The notes under the pieces: generated by a model | Databases searched by the model: none | Told to the model about the DNA's origin: nothing | Seen by the model: only the letters and a program-made list of their open reading frames with translations | Part shown: positions 61,428-64,000 of the stretch, piece after piece | How the letters are laid out: every line of letters starts with the position of its first letter | Position numbering within the stretch: position 1 is the stretch's first letter | NCBI RefSeq assembly: GCF_001546485.1 | Contig: NZ_KQ956830.1 | Span: 56,266-120,265 of the forward strand | Direction: 5' to 3' | From: Gardnerella vaginalis | GTDB taxonomy: Bacteria; Actinomycetota; Actinomycetes; Actinomycetales; Bifidobacteriaceae | Length of the DNA: 64,000 nucleotides | Translations under genes and position numbers: made by a program

Positions 61428-62054
61428 TTATTTAACTTCTTTATGTTGTTCTGCTTTAGGAAGATGTTGCATACTATCAGCTTTTAAGCAGCCCGGTATT
61501 TCTTGTATTGCAGCACCTGCTGCTGGAACGTCGACTTTTGGACGGAGATTAGTGAAAGTTGACCCAAGTACAATGTCAACAAGTTTATCTTGGCGGTCAT
61601 CCATGCGCATAACAGCGTCTGTGAAATTAGCGTTCACTGTGTACGCTTCGTTAATGGCATTTCTTCCAAAATAAATAGTTGTCCGCTTAATATTGTTGGT
61701 TTTATTATTATTGACTTCGGTGAGATTAAACCCTCGAGCATTCAATGCTTCACCTACAGCGCGTGCAAAGCCGCGGAATTTTGTGCCATTAAGTACTCTT
61801 ATAGCTACAGCGCGGTTGTCGACATAAGGAATTTTAGCGCTCCCCTTATCTTTTGTTGCGCATGGTGCAGTTACGCCATAATTGGGATTATCTTTCGGTG
61901 TGGCTGTGGAGTTAATGCCAAAGACGTGAAACTGTACAAGGAGTGCAATAACAAAAATAACAGCTAAAGCGATTCCTACACTAGTGAGTACAGATCGTTT
62001 CTTCTGATTCATGAAAGCTTTACGAGCAATACGTTCATCGTATTCTTGCGCCAT
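61428..62054 (-). CDS. LytR C-terminal domain protein
   Basis: 208 residues from ATG 62054 (GGAAG upstream); an in-frame ATG 18 codons earlier has no ribosome site. One N-terminal membrane helix (VLTSVGIALAVIFVIALLV), then the LytR_C domain with VAIRVLNGTKFRGFARAVGEALNARGFNLTEV. These domains occur in proteins that attach polymers to the wall or beside such enzymes; the catalytic LCP domain is absent here. Likely an envelope accessory protein. Confidence 0.88.
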   Translation of the reverse strand: MAQEYDERIARKAFMNQKKRSVLTSVGIALAVIFVIALLVQFHVFGINSTATPKDNPNYGVTAPCATKDKGSAKIPYVDNRAVAIRVLNGTKFRGFARAVGEALNARGFNLTEVNNNKTNNIKRTTIYFGRNAINEAYTVNANFTDAVMRMDDRQDKLVDIVLGSTFTNLRPKVDVPAAGAAIQEIPGCLKADSMQHLPKAEQHKEVK

Positions 62055-62237
62055 GTTCACTTCCGATCTGCGACTATGTGTCCACTTGTTCATGATAAAT
62101 TTTTGCAAGCTGTAAAGCTTGATATACGCTGTATATTACTGGTCATGTATGACGGGTTTCAAAATATAACAGCAGATTTATGATATTACGAATAAATATA
62201 TATGCTAACTAGTGATTTTGTTTCAAACTAACGGTAA

Positions 62238-63122
62238 TTATTGCTCACTGCAAGTTTTGCATGCACGATACAATGCAACAAATTCATCGCATGTAAGTGT
62301 TTCTCCACGTCTAGTGGGGTCAATTTTAGCTTTTTGGTAAGCTTCCTCAGGTACTTGATGTTTAAGTGCTGCATGCAATGTTTTACGACGCTGTTGGAAT
62401 GCCGCATCAATGAGTGTAAACACTCCTTCGCGCTCATTACTATCGCCTTTGCTGGTAGTGTTACGAGTAAAAGAAACTAACGCAGAATCAACATTTGGTG
62501 CTGGCCAGAACACATTGCGTCCAATAAGTCCTGCACGTTGCGCCTTGCCATACCAAGCTAGTTTTACACTCGGTGTCCCATATACTTTATTTCCTGGCTG
62601 AGCGCATAAACGATCTGCCACCTCTTTTTGAACCATAACCAAAAAGCGTTGTAAATTATTAAATTTTTCAAGTAGTGTAAGCACAATAGGCGTTGCAACA
62701 TTATACGGAAGATTCGCAACAAGTGTAAATTGTGTAGCTTGAGCTAGTTGTGGCACATCTTCAGCGTTCACTGTTAAAGCATCCTTTAAAATAACGCTGC
62801 AGCGCGGCTTTGCGCATGGCATAAATTCTTCTACTGTGTAAGGCAAGCGTTTTGCGAGTGGAGGATCGATTTCTATAGCTGTAAGGTATGCTCCTGCTTG
62901 CAGTATTGCAAGAGAAAGTGAACCAAGGCCAGGTCCTACTTCCATAACATTGTCGCCATTGCCAACTTCAGCAGCTGCAACTATTTTTCGTACGGTACCA
63001 GGGTCAATAACGAAATTTTGACCGAACTTTTTTGTTGGTGTAATGCCTTCTTCTGCAGCAATACGTCGAATATCAGCCGCACCTAAAAGTTGGCCATGAG
63101 TTTCAGTATTGATTTCCGTCAA
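62238..63122 (-). CDS. rsmA: 16S rRNA dimethyladenosine transferase RsmA (KsgA)
   Basis: About 294 residues from a TTG at 63122, with GGATGG upstream. A longer frame from 63176 overlaps the rpfB-like gene, and has no ribosome site. Motifs: TKKFGQNFVIDPGTV, VMEVGPGLGSLSLAIL (SAM motif I), EIDPPLA, and NLPYNVATPIVL (motif IV). It dimethylates A1518 and A1519 of 16S rRNA, and is the usual neighbour of rpfB in actinobacteria. Confidence 0.93.
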   Translation of the reverse strand: MTEINTETHGQLLGAADIRRIAAEEGITPTKKFGQNFVIDPGTVRKIVAAAEVGNGDNVMEVGPGLGSLSLAILQAGAYLTAIEIDPPLAKRLPYTVEEFMPCAKPRCSVILKDALTVNAEDVPQLAQATQFTLVANLPYNVATPIVLTLLEKFNNLQRFLVMVQKEVADRLCAQPGNKVYGTPSVKLAWYGKAQRAGLIGRNVFWPAPNVDSALVSFTRNTTSKGDSNEREGVFTLIDAAFQQRRKTLHAALKHQVPEEAYQKAKIDPTRRGETLTCDEFVALYRACKTCSEQ

Positions 63123-63162
63123 TGTGTACCATCCAATAAGTAGTGTTCGTATATTGTGTAAT

Positions 63163-64000
63163 TTAATACCAGCCAATAGTGCGCGAATGTTTTACAGCTC
63201 CGCTAGGAGATTTATAGTTTGATTTGATATAAGTCAAACCCCAACTGATTTGTACGGCAGCATCTTCATGCCAATTGGCTCCGGCGCTTTTCATTTTATT
63301 TCCAGGAAGTGCTTGAGGAATTCCATATGCATGTGAGCTTGGATTTTCTGCATTCCAGCGCCACCCGGATTCCCTATTCCACAGCCACACAAGGTCTTCC
63401 CATTCTTTGCCAGTCCAGCCCATTTGTGCTGCTGCTCCTTGTGCAAAAAGTTTGGCCTGTTCTGGTGTAGCATGAACAAGACTATCTGGGTTGGGTGCAG
63501 GTGCTGGAGCTGGAGGGTTGGGTGCAGGTGCTGGAGCCTGTTGCTGATTTTGTGTCGCTTGAGCTGTAGCGTCTTGTGCAGGTTTTTGTTGTGTACTGTT
63601 ACCTTGCTGGGCTTGGTTTTGATTATTTTGCTCCTGTACTTTACTTTGCGTCGTGTCTTGTTGAGTCTGTTGAGTCTGCTGAGTCTGCTGCTGTTTTTGT
63701 GTAGAGGTTTGTGGGGATTGTTGTGGTTTTTGTTGTTCCTGATTCTCTGTTTTGGCAGGCTTTTGCTCTGATTGTGGTGCTGGTTTAGCAACAGGTGTTG
63801 GAGAAACTTGTTGTGCCACTTGTGATTTTGTTTGTTTGTTCTGCTGCTGTTTTTGTTTATTCACGCGATTTGGGTGAACAGAAGCAGGAGCTGATTTTCC
63901 TATGGCAATAACCTGATTAATGGCAGGTTTTATTAAATTTTGTGAAACAAGAGTAGCGCTTTCAGCTTTGCCGTCCACGTATGTCACGTTATATACATCT
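63163..64000 (-). CDS. RpfB-like G5 and lysozyme-like domain protein (5' truncated by the window)
   Basis: The frame stays open to the window edge, so the N-terminus is missing; about 279 residues are present. It begins inside a G5 domain (YVDGKAESATLVSQ, pattern VxxIGK). A Gln/Thr-rich linker of about 130 residues (many QQ and QT pairs) follows. The C-terminal domain has WTGKEWEDLVWLWNRESGW with the catalytic Glu in ESGW and SSHAYGIPQALPG, a transglycosylase/lysozyme-like fold. It probably cleaves peptidoglycan in growth or resuscitation, exported. The position next to rsmA matches rpfB. Confidence 0.88.
   Translation of the reverse strand, partial: DVYNVTYVDGKAESATLVSQNLIKPAINQVIAIGKSAPASVHPNRVNKQKQQQNKQTKSQVAQQVSPTPVAKPAPQSEQKPAKTENQEQQKPQQSPQTSTQKQQQTQQTQQTQQDTTQSKVQEQNNQNQAQQGNSTQQKPAQDATAQATQNQQQAPAPAPNPPAPAPAPNPDSLVHATPEQAKLFAQGAAAQMGWTGKEWEDLVWLWNRESGWRWNAENPSSHAYGIPQALPGNKMKSAGANWHEDAAVQISWGLTYIKSNYKSPSGAVKHSRTIGWY

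Noticed and set aside
63291..63791. Minus-strand frame inside the rpfB-like gene
   Set aside because: Out-of-frame reading of the Gln-rich linker and domain; Lys/Asn/His composition reflects codon shift.

Overview
The window is the chromosomal replication-origin region of a low-GC member of the Bifidobacteriaceae. A Gardnerella-type organism is the best guess. This rests on the actinobacterial gene order pcnA-NUDIX-DUF6049-murJ-pseudokinase-trxB // parB-parA-rsmG-jag-yidC-yidD-rnpA-rpmH-dnaA-dnaN-recF-DUF721-gyrB-gyrA-DUF3566, followed by the PknB/PknA/PbpA/RodA/PstP/FhaB/FhaA cluster, in AT-rich DNA. The genus is inferred; the order-level placement is well supported. No rRNA, tRNA, CRISPR array or insertion sequence was recognised.

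Left edge, 1-13.1 kb (+ strand): an accessory operon-like cluster. It starts with the tail of an unknown gene, then a GrpE-like protein, an Hsp70, an Hsp70 fused to a von Willebrand A (vWA) domain, and a 1021-residue zinc-ribbon/FN3 scaffold with possible degenerate J-like helices. It continues with a zinc-ribbon GTPase, a GAP1-type (GTPase-associated protein 1) partner, and a polytopic membrane protein with a Gly-Ser repeat linker. This looks like a chaperone-coupled GTPase/GAP1 system, probably a conflict or stress-response module, and is the most interesting part of the window. It runs head-on to the replication fork leaving oriC.

13.1-21 kb: a gene-poor stretch with a perfect 17-bp hairpin, then a small membrane protein, a rhomboid protease, an intergenic cluster of DnaA boxes about 25 kb from dnaA, a zinc-ribbon/PASTA membrane protein, a THUMP-like methyltransferase, CrgA, a DUF881 protein and a class E sortase.

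21.3-30.2 kb (- strand): the cell-wall growth and signalling operon fhaA-fhaB-pstP-rodA-pbpA-pknA-pknB. Genes are closely spaced, and from pstP to pknB they overlap by a few bases. The kinases and the phosphatase set Ser/Thr phosphorylation, the FHA proteins read it, and RodA plus PbpA build septal or elongation peptidoglycan. FhaA probably also meets the pseudokinase encoded beside murJ at 52-56 kb.

30.3-42.5 kb: PAP2 phosphatase and MscL (+), then DUF3566, gyrA, gyrB, DUF721, recF, dnaN and dnaA (-). DnaA boxes lie on both sides of dnaA and make a two-part oriC (40.43-40.87 and 42.53-42.93 kb).

42.9-51.1 kb (+): rpmH, rnpA, yidD, yidC, jag, rsmG, parA, parB and a secreted protein with an acidic repeat tail. 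parS sites lie in rsmG, between rsmG and parA, three times inside parB, and at 51.25 kb.

51.4-64 kb: trxB, pseudokinase, murJ, DUF6049 and NUDIX genes on -, pcnA on +, then a LytR_C protein, rsmA and the 3' part of an rpfB-like gene on -, cut by the window end.
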